Shown: positions 27,585 to 35,664 of the stretch, piece after piece
How the letters are laid out: each line of letters starts with the position of its first letter
Position numbering within the stretch: position 1 is the stretch's first letter
Assembly: GCF_025770785.1 (NCBI RefSeq)
Contig: NZ_JANZLA010000005.1
Location: 62,001 to 126,000 of the forward strand
Length of the DNA: 64,000 bases
Origin: Cellulomonas sp. SG140
GTDB taxonomy: Bacteria; Actinomycetota; Actinomycetes; Actinomycetales; Cellulomonadaceae
Reading direction: 5' to 3'
The notes under the pieces: generated by a model
The model's database searches: none
Seen by the model: the letters and a program-made list of their open reading frames with translations, nothing else
What the model was told of the DNA's origin: nothing
Program-made: the position numbers and the translations under genes

Positions 27585-28001
27585 TCAGTTGCGCGACTCG
27601 TGCTCCGGGACGGGTCCCAGCACGGCGTCCGGCTGCCCGGCCAGGTGCCCGATCAGCCGCTCCGTGGCGGCCGCCAGGGCGGCGTCGACACCGTCCTGGT
27701 ACCGCACCAGCCGGCTGTCCAGCGCCCGGAGGGCGGTGAGCTGGTCGAGGTGGGTGCCGGAGCGGGGGCCGCCCAGCACCGCCTCGAGCTCGTCCGGTCG
27801 AGGCACGTCCAGCCCCACGTCGAGGGGCAGCTGGAAGGCGAGCTCCTCACCCAGCGGCTGCGGACCGACGGCACGGGCGACGAGGAGGTCGAGGCGCGCG
27901 CGGACCAGCCGCCGCCACCAGCCGACCCGGGACCGCTCGGCGCGCAACGCGCGGTGGTCCAGCCGGAGGGCGTGGACGTCGAGCACGTGCTGCGTGGTCA
28001 C
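27585..28001 (-). CDS. RsiG/AmfC-like helical protein
   Basis: A 138-residue helical protein. The first helix pair, RALRAERSRVGWWRRLVRARLDLLV, resembles the VSYxRRLLQGRLDLL helix of RsiG (AmfC), the anti-sigma factor of WhiG that binds cyclic di-GMP. The second part, LRALDSRLVRYQDGVDAALA, resembles its other helix, but I cannot align the full cyclic-di-GMP signature E(X3)S(X2)R(X3)Q(X3)D. No WhiG gene is in the window; a GGDEF protein is at 53938-54924. The GTG start follows GGAGG with five-base spacing. It may be only a distant relative. Confidence 0.55.
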   Translation of the reverse strand: MTTQHVLDVHALRLDHRALRAERSRVGWWRRLVRARLDLLVARAVGPQPLGEELAFQLPLDVGLDVPRPDELEAVLGGPRSGTHLDQLTALRALDSRLVRYQDGVDAALAAATERLIGHLAGQPDAVLGPVPEHESRN

Positions 28002-28202
28002 CGCACCTCCGTCCGCCGGTCTCCTGGTGTCTGATTCGGGACGTCGGGCCCCCGACTTGAGCGCCACCACCCGGACGCGCGTCCAGATTCACTCGCGCGG
28101 ACGTACCGCCGACTCCCTGTGCAGGGCCGGTTCGCCCGGACGGCCGAACGTGCGAGCCGAACGGGGGCGCGGCGGCCCGGCGGCCGTGTCGGAGCCGCCG
28201 CG

Positions 28203-28208
28203 TAACCT
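28203..28208 (+). promoter_or_regulatory. -10 element giving a leaderless nth mRNA
   Basis: TAACCT ends six bases before the GTG at 28215. Confidence 0.6.
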
Positions 28209-28214
28209 GCGACG

Positions 28215-28913
28215 GTGACCCTGGTTCCCGACGAGTCCGCGCTCGCCCGCACCCGACGAGCACGTCGCATCGACCGCGCGCTGGCGGTCCGCTTCCCCGA
28301 CGCGCACATCGAGCTGGACTTCCGTACGCCGTTCGAGCTGCTGGTCGCCACCGTCCTGTCGGCGCAGACCACGGACGTGCGCGTCAACCTCACCACCCCG
28401 GCGCTGTTCGCCCGGTTCCCGGACGCTGCCGCGATGGCGTCGGCGGACCCGACGGAGCTCGAGGAGATCCTGCGACCCACCGGGTTCTTCCGGGCCAAGA
28501 CGCGCGCCGTGATGGGCATCGGCCAGGCGCTGGTCGAGCGGTTCGGCGGCGAGGTGCCCGGCCGGATGAAGGACCTGGTGACGCTGCCGGGGGTGGGGCG
28601 CAAGACGGCGAACGTCGTGCTCGGCAACGCGTTCGGCGTGCCCGGTCTGCCGGTGGACACGCACGTGCTCCGGCTGTCCGGCCGGCTCGGCCTCACCGGG
28701 AGCGACGACCCCGTGCAGGTGGAGCAGGACCTGTGCGCCCTGCTGCCGCGCAAGGACTGGACGATGGCCTCGCACCACCTGATCTTCCACGGCCGTCGGA
28801 TCTGCTTCGCGCGCAAGCCCGCGTGCGGGGCGTGCCCGGTGTTCGCGCTGTGCCCGTCGGCGGGGATGGGGGAGAACGACCCGGTGAAGGCGGCCGCGAT
28901 GGTGAAGGGCTGA
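28215..28913 (+). CDS. nth: Endonuclease III
   Basis: A 232-residue DNA glycosylase/AP lyase for oxidised pyrimidines. The HhH motif [20 protein letters not shown] carries the catalytic Lys; the catalytic Asp is in [17 protein letters not shown]. The 4Fe-4S cluster ligands are the four Cys in [18 protein letters not shown] (C-x6-C-x2-C-x5-C). [15 protein letters not shown] is the conserved early motif. The GTG start has no ribosome-binding site but a well-placed TAACCT. Its position next to crp and an EphE-like hydrolase matches mycobacteria. Confidence 0.95.
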   Translation: MTLVPDESALARTRRARRIDRALAVRFPDAHIELDFRTPFELLVATVLSAQTTDVRVNLTTPALFARFPDAAAMASADPTELEEILRPTGFFRAKTRAVMGIGQALVERFGGEVPGRMKDLVTLPGVGRKTANVVLGNAFGVPGLPVDTHVLRLSGRLGLTGSDDPVQVEQDLCALLPRKDWTMASHHLIFHGRRICFARKPACGACPVFALCPSAGMGENDPVKAAAMVKG

Positions 28914-28937
28914 GCCCCGGGGACGCGACGCCGGGGC
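28914..28937 (+). terminator. Candidate terminator after nth
   Basis: GCCCCGG (28914-28920) and CCGGGGC (28931-28937) form a 7-bp stem with a 10-base loop directly after the nth stop. It is short and lacks a U tract. Confidence 0.45.
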
Positions 28938-28974
28938 GCGAGGCCGGGGGCGGCTCGACGGGAATGCCGTGGGG

Positions 28975-29038
28975 TCGGACGAGGGCCTCGGTGCGCCTCG
29001 GACGAAGGTCTCGGCGTGGGGTCAGACGAGGGTCTCGG
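28975..29038. repeat. Three tandem copies of a 17-bp unit at the hydrolase 3' end
   Basis: TCGGACGAGGGCCTCGG (28975-28991), TCGGACGAAGGTCTCGG (28998-29014) and TCAGACGAGGGTCTCGG (29022-29038) recur with a period of 23-24 bases. The last copy contains the stop codon and last codons of the hydrolase gene. It looks like local duplication of the gene end. Confidence 0.75.
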
Positions 29039-29942
29039 CCAGCCAGTCCAGGAGCAGGGCGGTCAGGCGCTCGGGTGCCTCGTCGGACACGTAGTGGCCG
29101 ACGCCCCGCAGCAGCTCGTAGCGGTAGGGGCGGGCGAGCGCCGCGGCCGTCGACCTGTGCAGCGCGGCAGCCGCCGGGGTGCACACCCCGTCGCGGTCGC
29201 CGTGCACCTGCAGCGTCGGCAGCGGTCGTGCGCGTTCGAACGCGGCGAGGTACCGGCGGCCGTCGAGCCGGGGGCGGGACCGCAGCAGCCACCGGACCTG
29301 CTCCAGCTGGCTGTGGGCGGCGAACGGCACCCGCAGCGCGCGGCTGTACGCCTCGACCGCCTCCGCGTCGGGCCGTCCGCGGCCGCCGCTGAGGCCGGTG
29401 ATCAGGCGCTCGGCCAGATCGCCCTCCGTGAGCGCCCGCTCCGGGAGGGACGGCAGCTGCACGTAGGCGAGGCGGCGCGCGGCTGCGGGGCGCACGGTTG
29501 CCGGACCGACGTCCAGGGGGTGCGGGCACGACAACGCCGCGACGGCGCGAACCGCGTCGCCGTGCAGGGCCGCCGTCGCCCACGCGAGCTGACCTCCCGT
29601 GCCGGCCCCGACCAGCACGGCCTGACCGGCACCGAGCGACCGGATCACCCCTGCGACGTCGGTGGCCAGAGTCGGTGCGTCGTACCCGTGCGGCGGCTTG
29701 TCCGACCCGCCGGTGCCGCGCACGTCCATCGCGGCGACCCGGTAGCCGGCCTCGGCCAGCGCCGGCAGCTGGTGCCGCCAGGCCCACCAGTAGGTGAGCA
29801 CGTCGTGCAGCAGCACCACCAGCGGGGCGTCCCGCTCGTCCGGGCCCGCCAGCGCCACGTGGAACCGCGCGCCGTTGGCCGGCACGAAGCGGTGCTCCCA
29901 CGGGCCGTCGACGGCGAGCTCGGCGGAGTCGACGGTGCTCAT
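29022..29942 (-). CDS. Alpha/beta hydrolase-fold protein (EphE-like) lacking a canonical nucleophile
   Basis: A 306-residue protein with the start of an epoxide-hydrolase-like fold: PLVVLLHDVLTYWWAWRHQLPAL (oxyanion region), VAAMDVRGTGGSDKPP, then LVGAGTGGQLAWATA where the nucleophile elbow should be, and HGDRDGVCTP and GVGHYVSDEAPERL carrying the Asp and His. In the elbow (G-x-Nuc-x-G) the nucleophile position is Gly rather than Ser or Asp. The protein may therefore not be a classical hydrolase. Mycobacterial ephE lies in the same place beside nth and crp. The ATG at 29940 begins the protein; it is downstream of nhaA with about 11 bases between. Confidence 0.8.
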   Translation of the reverse strand: MSTVDSAELAVDGPWEHRFVPANGARFHVALAGPDERDAPLVVLLHDVLTYWWAWRHQLPALAEAGYRVAAMDVRGTGGSDKPPHGYDAPTLATDVAGVIRSLGAGQAVLVGAGTGGQLAWATAALHGDAVRAVAALSCPHPLDVGPATVRPAAARRLAYVQLPSLPERALTEGDLAERLITGLSGGRGRPDAEAVEAYSRALRVPFAAHSQLEQVRWLLRSRPRLDGRRYLAAFERARPLPTLQVHGDRDGVCTPAAAALHRSTAAALARPYRYELLRGVGHYVSDEAPERLTALLLDWLAETLV

Positions 29943-29953
29943 CGGCACGAAAC

Positions 29954-31318
29954 CTACCCGCTGACCGACCGGCGGCGCCCTCGGTGCACCCGGTCCCGCC
30001 ACGCCAGGGTGCTGCCGCCCAGCAGGGCCGCCACGGCCGAGGCCGCGAGCACCGCGACCACCACGTGCTCGTCCTGCGGGCTCCCGGAGCCGAACGCCAG
30101 GCCACCCACCAGGAGCGAGACGGTGAAGCCGATCCCGCCCACCAGCCCGACCCCCAGCACGTCGGCCCAGCCGAGCGCCGGTGCGAGGCTGGCGCGCGTG
30201 AACCGGGCAACGGCCCAGGTGGCGGCGAGGATGCCTAGCGGCTTGCCGAGCACCAGGCCCGCCGCCACGCCGAGCGCGACCGGATCGTGCGACGCGGCGC
30301 GCAGCACGTCGCCCGAGACGGTCACCCCCGCCGCCGCGAGCGCGAACACCGGCACCGCGACGCCGGCCGACAGGGGACGCCAGCGGTGCTCCCACCGCTC
30401 CGCGGTCGAGGCCGTGCCGGGTGCCGCGCCCACGGGAGTGCTGGTCGGTGCGCTGAGGCCGAGCAGCACGCCCGCGATGGTGGCGTGCACGCCGGACGCG
30501 TGCAGCAGGGCCCACGCCGTCAGGGCGAGCGGCAGCAGCAGCCACACCGGGGGGCGCGTGCGGCGCGCCAGCACCGCGAACAGGGCGACCGTACCGAGGG
30601 CGCCCAGCAGCGGGAGCACGGACAGCGAGCGGGCGTAGAACACCGCGATGACGACGATCGCCAGCAGGTCGTCCACCACCGCCAGCGTCAGCAGGAAGGC
30701 GCGCAGGGAGGCGGGCAGCGACCGTCCCACCAGGGAGAGCACCCCGACGGCGAAGGCGATGTCCGTGGCCGTCGGCACCGCCCAGCCGACCGGGCGGCCG
30801 TCCGCGGACGTCAGGTTGACGGCCAGGTAGACGAGCGCGGGCACGGCCATGCCGCCGACGGCGGCCACGGCGGGCACCACCGCGGTCGCGGGTCGGCGCA
30901 GCTCGCCGGTCACCAGCTCGCGCTTGAGCTCCAGCCCGACGACGAAGAAGAACACCGCCAGCAGCCCGTCGGTCGCCCACTGACCGAGCGTCAGGTGCAG
31001 GTGCACCGCCGCGGGGCCGACGGCGGTCGCCCACGCCGAGCGGTACGCGGCCGGCCACAGCTGCGCCCACCCGAGGGCGAGGGCCGTCGCGACGAGCAGC
31101 AGCACGGCGCCGGTCCGCTCGTCGCGCAGCGTGTCGAGCAGGTTCCGCTCGCCACCGGGGGTGAGGGCGGCGAAGAGGCGGCGGTGCTCGCGCGGCGGGC
31201 GCCCGGCGGCGACAGGTCCGGTGGGTACGCCCTGCGGTGTCGGACGGTGGTTGTCGCGGCGGGGCGGCACGGGGACCTCCGGGGTCGGCAGCAGGACGCC
31301 GACCAGGCTTCCCGGCAC
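29954..31318 (-). CDS. nhaA: Na+/H+ antiporter NhaA
   Basis: A 454-residue integral membrane protein. Signature segments: LLAVFFFVVGLELKRELVTGEL, WAVPTATDIAFAVGVLSL (Asp 133 equivalent), LLTLAVVDDLLAIVVIAVFY (the paired Asp 163/164 of E. coli NhaA) and the C-terminal ADVLGVGLVGGIGFTVSLLVGGLAF. About 60 extra Pro/Arg-rich residues precede the first span, so the true start could be internal; the GTG used here is the longest possibility, and an ATG is not available nearby. It exports Na+ in exchange for H+. The hydrolase gene follows closely and may be co-transcribed. Confidence 0.93.
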   Translation of the reverse strand: MPGSLVGVLLPTPEVPVPPRRDNHRPTPQGVPTGPVAAGRPPREHRRLFAALTPGGERNLLDTLRDERTGAVLLLVATALALGWAQLWPAAYRSAWATAVGPAAVHLHLTLGQWATDGLLAVFFFVVGLELKRELVTGELRRPATAVVPAVAAVGGMAVPALVYLAVNLTSADGRPVGWAVPTATDIAFAVGVLSLVGRSLPASLRAFLLTLAVVDDLLAIVVIAVFYARSLSVLPLLGALGTVALFAVLARRTRPPVWLLLPLALTAWALLHASGVHATIAGVLLGLSAPTSTPVGAAPGTASTAERWEHRWRPLSAGVAVPVFALAAAGVTVSGDVLRAASHDPVALGVAAGLVLGKPLGILAATWAVARFTRASLAPALGWADVLGVGLVGGIGFTVSLLVGGLAFGSGSPQDEHVVVAVLAASAVAALLGGSTLAWRDRVHRGRRRSVSG

Positions 31319-31348
31319 ACCGCCAGCCAGGCTACCGGTCGAGGGTGG

Positions 31349-32077
31349 TCACAGGCCCGCGGTCTCGGTCAGGCCGGAGCGGTCGTCCGCCCCGCGCCGC
31401 GTCTCCTTCGGCGGGTCGAACCGGTACCCGACGTTGCGCACCGTGCCGATCAGCTGCTCGTGCTCGGGACCGAGCTTGGCGCGCAGGCGCCGCACGTGGA
31501 CGTCCACCGTGCGGGTGCCGCCGTAGTAGTCGTAGCCCCAGACCTCCTGCAGCAGCTGCGCCCGGGTGAACACCCGGCCGGGGTGCTGCACCAGGTACTT
31601 GAGCAGCTCGAACTCCTTGTACGTCAGGTCGAGCGGCTGCCCGCGAAGCCGGGCGGTGTACCCGCCGGCGTCGATGGTCAGCTCGCCGGCGCTGATCTCC
31701 AGCGGTGCGTCCTCGTAGGCGGCGGTCGCAGCACGCTCCATCACCAGGCGGAAGCGGGTCTCCACCTCGGCCGGGGTCGCGTTCTCCAGCACGATGTCGT
31801 CGGCGCCCCACTCGGCGGTCACCACGGTGAGGCCGCCCTCGGTCAGCACCAGGATCAGCGGGACCGTCAGGCCGGTGGCGCGCAGGAGCCGGCACGTGGT
31901 GCGCGCCGTCACCAGGTCACGGCGCGCGTCGAGCACGACGATGTCTGCGTCCGGGGCGTCCACGAGAGCGGACGGCTCCACCGGTAGGACCCGGACCCGG
32001 TGCGACAGCAGGCCGAGTGCGGGCAGCACCTGCGCGGACCCCCCGGACGCCGGAGTGAGGAGCAGCAGGTCTGCCAC
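31349..32077 (-). CDS. glnR: Nitrogen regulator GlnR (orphan OmpR-type)
   Basis: A 242-residue regulator. The atypical receiver begins [12 protein letters not shown] and runs [39 protein letters not shown], close to streptomycete GlnR. The winged helix ([55 protein letters not shown], in parts of the C-terminal 110 residues) is almost identical to GlnR. The GTG start follows GGAGG with five-base spacing; the longer open frame is out of family. GlnR has no cognate kinase and controls glnA, amtB, glnB and nitrogen assimilation genes; none of these is in the window. Confidence 0.93.
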   Translation of the reverse strand: MADLLLLTPASGGSAQVLPALGLLSHRVRVLPVEPSALVDAPDADIVVLDARRDLVTARTTCRLLRATGLTVPLILVLTEGGLTVVTAEWGADDIVLENATPAEVETRFRLVMERAATAAYEDAPLEISAGELTIDAGGYTARLRGQPLDLTYKEFELLKYLVQHPGRVFTRAQLLQEVWGYDYYGGTRTVDVHVRRLRAKLGPEHEQLIGTVRNVGYRFDPPKETRRGADDRSGLTETAGL

Positions 32078-32160
32078 CAGGACCTCCAGGCGCGCGAGTG
32101 AGCACACGGTACCGCGCACTGCGCGGCCGCACGCCGAGCCGTCCGCGGCACGGCATCTGC

Positions 32161-32166
32161 GAGAAT
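32161..32166 (+). promoter_or_regulatory. -10 element before the leader ORF
   Basis: GAGAAT ends six bases before the GTG of the 21-codon leader ORF at 32173. The geometry matches the other leaderless genes. Confidence 0.5.
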
Positions 32167-32172
32167 CCCAGC

Positions 32173-32238
32173 GTGCTGACCCCCGCCCCCGTGCCGCTGC
32201 CTGCGCTCGGCGGCCCTGGGCAGGTGGTGGCCCGATGA
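32173..32238 (+). CDS. Proline-rich 21-residue leader peptide, leaderless, coupled to membrane-protein gene
   Basis: The ORF starts with GTG six bases after a GAGAAT hexamer and runs 21 codons to a TGA that overlaps the ATG of the next gene (ATGA). Five of its residues are Pro, in the order TPAPVPLP then GPG, so slow elongation or EF-P dependence is possible. It shows no family resemblance. Support is the promoter geometry and the exact ATGA overlap, as no Shine-Dalgarno sequence serves the downstream ATG. Expression is unproven. Confidence 0.5.
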   Translation: MLTPAPVPLPALGGPGQVVAR

Positions 32239-32969
32239 CCGTCGCCACCCGGTCGGTGGCCACGGCCGCCCTCGCCGCAGCGGTCGCGCTGGCCGGCTAC
32301 CTGCACCCGACGGCCCTGGTGGGGGCTGGTTTCGTGCTCGTCGTGCTGCTGGCGCTCGGCTGGCCGTGGCTCGCTCGGCTGCCCTTCCCGCCCGGCTCGT
32401 CGGCGGTGATCGGCCTCGCCGGCGCCGGTGCGCTGTACGCCGTCGCGTTCGTCACGGCGTCGTCGGACCTGTCCGCGCTGTCCATCGCGATGGCCGCGGC
32501 GCTGCTGCTGGCGTTCGTCAACGAGCTGCTGCGCCGGGACGGGCGCGTGCGGATGGTCGAGTCGGTGTCCGGCACGGCGGCCGGTGCCGTGATCGCGCTG
32601 ACCGCCTCCGGGTGGGCGGCGGCCGACGCGCTGTCCGGCGGACCGACGCTGGTGGTCACCGGCGCGGTGGCGCTCGCGGTCGGCTCCGCGGTGTCCGCCC
32701 TGGCCGTCGCGCGGTGGGTGAGCGCGGTGACCACCGTCCTGTCCGCCGCCGGGGTCGGTGCGCTGGTCAGCATCCCGCTCGCCTCGTTCAGCCCCGCCGT
32801 CGGCGCGCTGCTGGGCGGAGCCGTGGGCGTGCTGGTCGCCGCGATGGACGCGCTGTTCGACGGGATGCCGGAGCTGCGGCGGCGGATGCCGGCGCTGGCC
32901 GCGATCGCCCTGCCCGTGTGCGTGACCGGCATGGTGCTGTACGTGGTCGGACGGGTGCTGGTCCGGTGA
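32235..32969 (+). CDS. Conserved multi-span membrane protein
   Basis: A 244-residue membrane protein with roughly seven hydrophobic segments: [72 protein letters not shown] (with [18 protein letters not shown] cytoplasmic), [21 protein letters not shown], and two near the C-terminus. Actinobacteria commonly carry such a protein divergent from glnR; it has no assigned function. The ATG overlaps the leader ORF stop, and the stop overlaps the GTG of the thioredoxin-like gene (GTGA). It belongs to a three-frame coupled operon. Confidence 0.8.
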   Translation: MTVATRSVATAALAAAVALAGYLHPTALVGAGFVLVVLLALGWPWLARLPFPPGSSAVIGLAGAGALYAVAFVTASSDLSALSIAMAAALLLAFVNELLRRDGRVRMVESVSGTAAGAVIALTASGWAAADALSGGPTLVVTGAVALAVGSAVSALAVARWVSAVTTVLSAAGVGALVSIPLASFSPAVGALLGGAVGVLVAAMDALFDGMPELRRRMPALAAIALPVCVTGMVLYVVGRVLVR

Positions 32970-33472
32970 CCGTGACCCGCGTGGTGCTGGTCGTGGCGGT
33001 GCTGGCGGCGGCGGTCCTGGTGGGCCTGGCCTGGCAGCGGCGCAACGGCCGGTTCACCGCGGTGCCGACGGCGGTGCTGGCGGCCGCCGACCTGACGGAC
33101 GGGCCGCACGTCCACGCGCCCGGCGTGGAGCGCCTGACGAGCGCGGAGATCGGCGTGGAGCCCGGGACGCGGGCGACCTTCGTCCAGCTGTCCAGCGAGG
33201 TGTGCACGCCCTGCCGGCGCACCCACGCCGTGCTCGCGGATCTCGCTGCTCAAGAAGACGGTGTCCGGCATGTGGACCTGGACGTCGCGCAGCACCTGGA
33301 CCTCGTGCGACGCTTCGACGTGATGCGTACCCCGACCGTCCTGCTGATCGACGGCGCCGGGGTCGTCGTCGGGCGGATGTCCGGGGCGACCGACCGGCGT
33401 CAGGCGCTCGCTGCCCTCGAGGCGTGCCCGCCTCCGGCCGACGGCTGTCCGCGCGGGACCACCGCCGGCTGA
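32966..33472 (+). CDS. Membrane-anchored thioredoxin-like protein
   Basis: A 168-residue protein: N-terminal anchor VVLVVAVLAAAVLVGLAW, then a thioredoxin domain with the redox motif SSEVCTPCRRTHAVLADLA, DLDVAQHLDLVRRFDVMRTPTVLLIDGAGVV (cis-Pro in RTPT) and two Cys in the C-terminal tail. The family is actinobacterial and linked with DUF4395 genes, as here. It may transfer reducing equivalents or sulfur to DUF4395 proteins. The GTG overlaps the previous stop (GTGA). Confidence 0.85.
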   Translation: MTVTRVVLVVAVLAAAVLVGLAWQRRNGRFTAVPTAVLAAADLTDGPHVHAPGVERLTSAEIGVEPGTRATFVQLSSEVCTPCRRTHAVLADLAAQEDGVRHVDLDVAQHLDLVRRFDVMRTPTVLLIDGAGVVVGRMSGATDRRQALAALEACPPPADGCPRGTTAG

Positions 33473-33609
33473 GCCCCGCTGCGGCGGAGGCGTCCGGCCC
33501 CGCCGCGGTCCCGGTGCACGTGCGCTGCACGTCCACCACCCCGGCATCGGATGGTCCCGGCCCCGCGCCCTGGCGCACCCGCGCCCCGCACCAGCCCCCG
33601 GAGAACCCC

Positions 33610-34074
33610 ATGAGCACGTCCACCATCCCCGTGCAGGCACCCGCCGGGATCGACCCCCGCGGCCCCAGGTTCGGCGCGGCGCTCACCGCCGCGCTGCTCG
33701 TCGTCGTCCTGCTGCTCGGCACCGGCACGGCGGCCACCGTCGTCCTCGCCGTCGTCGCCGCCGGGTTCGCCCTCGGCGTGACTCGCGGCGTCGGCGGCAC
33801 GTGGCAGGGCGCCGTCTACCGCCGGCTGGTCGCGCCGCGGCTCGCACCGCCCACCGAGCGGGAGGACCCCCGACCCCCGCGGTTCGCCCAGCTGGTGGGT
33901 CTTGTGGTCACCGGCCTCGGGCTCGTCGTCGCCCTGCTCGGTGCGCCGCTCGGCGTGACGGTCGGCGCGGCGCTCGCCCTGGTCGCGGCGTTCCTCAACG
34001 CGGCGTTCGGGCTGTGCCTCGGGTGCGAGCTGTACCTGCTGGGCCAGCGGCTGCGGTCGGTGCGCTCGGCCTAG
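33610..34074 (+). CDS. DUF4395 membrane protein
   Basis: A 154-residue protein with four hydrophobic segments. The ends are diagnostic: IDPRGPRFGAALTAALLVVVLLLG at the start and FLNAAFGLCLGCELYLLGQRL at the end, where the Cys pair (C-L-G-C) faces the membrane interface. DUF4395 proteins occur with thioredoxins and sulfurtransferases. The ATG follows GGAGA. A DsrE-type gene is convergent ten bases downstream, completing a sulfur-handling neighbourhood. Confidence 0.88.
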   Translation: MSTSTIPVQAPAGIDPRGPRFGAALTAALLVVVLLLGTGTAATVVLAVVAAGFALGVTRGVGGTWQGAVYRRLVAPRLAPPTEREDPRPPRFAQLVGLVVTGLGLVVALLGAPLGVTVGAALALVAAFLNAAFGLCLGCELYLLGQRLRSVRSA

Positions 34075-34083
34075 CCCGGACGG

Positions 34084-34446
34084 TCAGTAGACCAGCGCCT
34101 GGGCACCCTCGGCGAGGACCTCCTCCACGAACACGGGCGCCCCGGCGATCCGGACGCCCGGCAGCACGTCGTCCGCGGTGATGCCGCGCCGGACGGCGCA
34201 CTGCGTGCACACCGTGACGCGGCCGTCGGCCAGCAGCAGCTCGAGCAGCTCCGGCAGCGGTGTGGCGTGCGCCAGCTCCAGCTCCGCGGCCCGGCCCGGG
34301 ACGGCGAACCAGGCCGCCTCGCCGGTGAGCCACAGGCTGACGTCGGCACCCGCCGCGACGGCTGCGGCCGCGACCGTGAACGCCTGGTTCGCGGCCTCGG
34401 GGCGGTCGGTGCCGGAGGTGGACTTGATCACCAGGGAGCGCGTCAC
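34084..34446 (-). CDS. DsrE family protein
   Basis: A 120-residue DsrE-fold protein: SLVIKSTSGTDRPEAANQAFTVAAAAVAAGADVSLWLTGEAAW, then LLADGRVTVCTQCAVRRGI, where CTQC holds the candidate sulfur-carrying Cys. These proteins accept persulfide sulfur or bind thiol-linked sulfur. Open frame allows a GTG two codons earlier, but TAGCCT on the minus strand ends exactly six bases before the GTG at 34444-34446, so this is the likely leaderless start. It converges with the DUF4395 gene. Confidence 0.85.
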   Translation of the reverse strand: MTRSLVIKSTSGTDRPEAANQAFTVAAAAVAAGADVSLWLTGEAAWFAVPGRAAELELAHATPLPELLELLLADGRVTVCTQCAVRRGITADDVLPGVRIAGAPVFVEEVLAEGAQALVY

Positions 34447-34452
34447 CGGCAC

Positions 34453-34458
34453 AGGCTA
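34453..34458 (-). promoter_or_regulatory. -10 element giving a leaderless dsrE-like mRNA
   Basis: On the minus strand TAGCCT ends six bases before the GTG at 34446. Confidence 0.55.
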
Positions 34459-34583
34459 GCCAGGCGACCGCGGGCTCGGCCGTGCCGGGTCGCGCCGCGG
34501 TCGCGGGCATATCCGTACCCCGCCGTCCGTTGGCCCCCGACGGAGCCACCTCACGGCGCCGTCCCCGACGAAAGGTCCGAACC

Positions 34584-35609
34584 GTGCGAGCGATCGTCTT
34601 CACCCGTCCCGGCGCCAGCGACGTGCTGCAGCTCGTCGACCGGGAGGTGGCCGCGCCCGGTGCCGGCGAGGTGCGGGTGCGGGTGGTGCGGTCGGCAGTG
34701 AACCCGACGGACTGGAAGTCGCGCAGCGGGTCGACCGGCTCGCGCCTGGCGTTCGACGAGGTGGTGCCCAACCAGGACGGCGCCGGCGTGGTCGACGCGG
34801 TCGGCGAGGGAGTCGACGGCCTGGCGGTCGGCGACCGCGTCTGGCTGATGCTCGCCCAGCACCGGCGCCCCACCGGGACGGCGCAGGAGCTGACCGTGCT
34901 GCCGGTCGACCGCGTGCACCGGCTGCCCGAGGGGGCGAGCTTCGACCTCGGCGCGGACCTCGGCGTGCCGGCGGTGACGGCGCACCGCGCGCTGACCACC
35001 CTGGAGGACGGCCCCAGCCGGCTGTCGCCGGGAGCGCTGACGGGTCGGACGGTCCTGGTCGCCGGGGGTGCCGGAGCCGTCGGCAACGCGGCGATCCAGC
35101 TCGCGCGGTGGGCGGGTGCGACGGTGGTCACCACGGTGAGCAGCCCTCAGAAGGCGGCGCTCGCGACGGCCGCCGGAGCGCAGCACACCGTGGACTACCG
35201 GCACGAGGACGTGGTGCGGGCGGTGCGCGCGATCGCGCCGGACGGCGTCGACGTCGTCGTCGAGGTGGCGCCGGCGCAGAACCTCGAGACCGACCTGGCG
35301 GTGATCCGGCCGCGCGGCACCGTCTCGATCTACGCGAACAACGGCGGCGACCAGCTGAGCTTCCCGGTGCGGGGCATGTTCTCCACCAACGTGCGGCTGC
35401 AGGGGGTGCTGCTCTACACCGTCGGGGCCGCGGCGCTCGCGGCGGCCGCCGCGGACGTCACTGCCGCCGTGGCGGACGGTGCCTTCGGCGTCGGTGAGGA
35501 GCACGGCCTGCCGCTGCACCACTACCCGCTGGAGCAGACGGCCGCGGCGCACGACGCGGTCGAGGGCGGCATCGTCGGCAAGGTGCTGATCGACGTCGCC
35601 GAGGACTGA
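34584..35609 (+). CDS. Zinc-independent NADPH:quinone oxidoreductase (MDR family)
   Basis: A 341-residue enzyme of the zeta-crystallin branch of the medium-chain reductases: MRAIVFTRPGASDVLQLVDREV, RSAVNPTDWKSRSG, NQDGAGVVDAVGEGVDGLAVGDRVW, the nucleotide-binding turn VLVAGGAGAVGNAAIQLARWAGA, and the typical C-terminal GGIVGKVLIDV. There are no zinc-binding Cys clusters. It probably reduces quinones or enones with NADPH. The GTG has AAAGG upstream. Confidence 0.9.
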   Translation: MRAIVFTRPGASDVLQLVDREVAAPGAGEVRVRVVRSAVNPTDWKSRSGSTGSRLAFDEVVPNQDGAGVVDAVGEGVDGLAVGDRVWLMLAQHRRPTGTAQELTVLPVDRVHRLPEGASFDLGADLGVPAVTAHRALTTLEDGPSRLSPGALTGRTVLVAGGAGAVGNAAIQLARWAGATVVTTVSSPQKAALATAAGAQHTVDYRHEDVVRAVRAIAPDGVDVVVEVAPAQNLETDLAVIRPRGTVSIYANNGGDQLSFPVRGMFSTNVRLQGVLLYTVGAAALAAAAADVTAAVADGAFGVGEEHGLPLHHYPLEQTAAAHDAVEGGIVGKVLIDVAED

Positions 35610-35652
35610 GCGCGGTGCGGTGGCGGGGACGGGGGAAGGGACCGGCCGTCGT

Positions 35653-35658
35653 TACGAT
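35653..35658 (+). promoter_or_regulatory. -10 element giving a leaderless small-peptide mRNA
   Basis: TACGAT ends six bases before the ATG at 35665. Confidence 0.6.
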
Positions 35659-35664
35659 GGGCCC

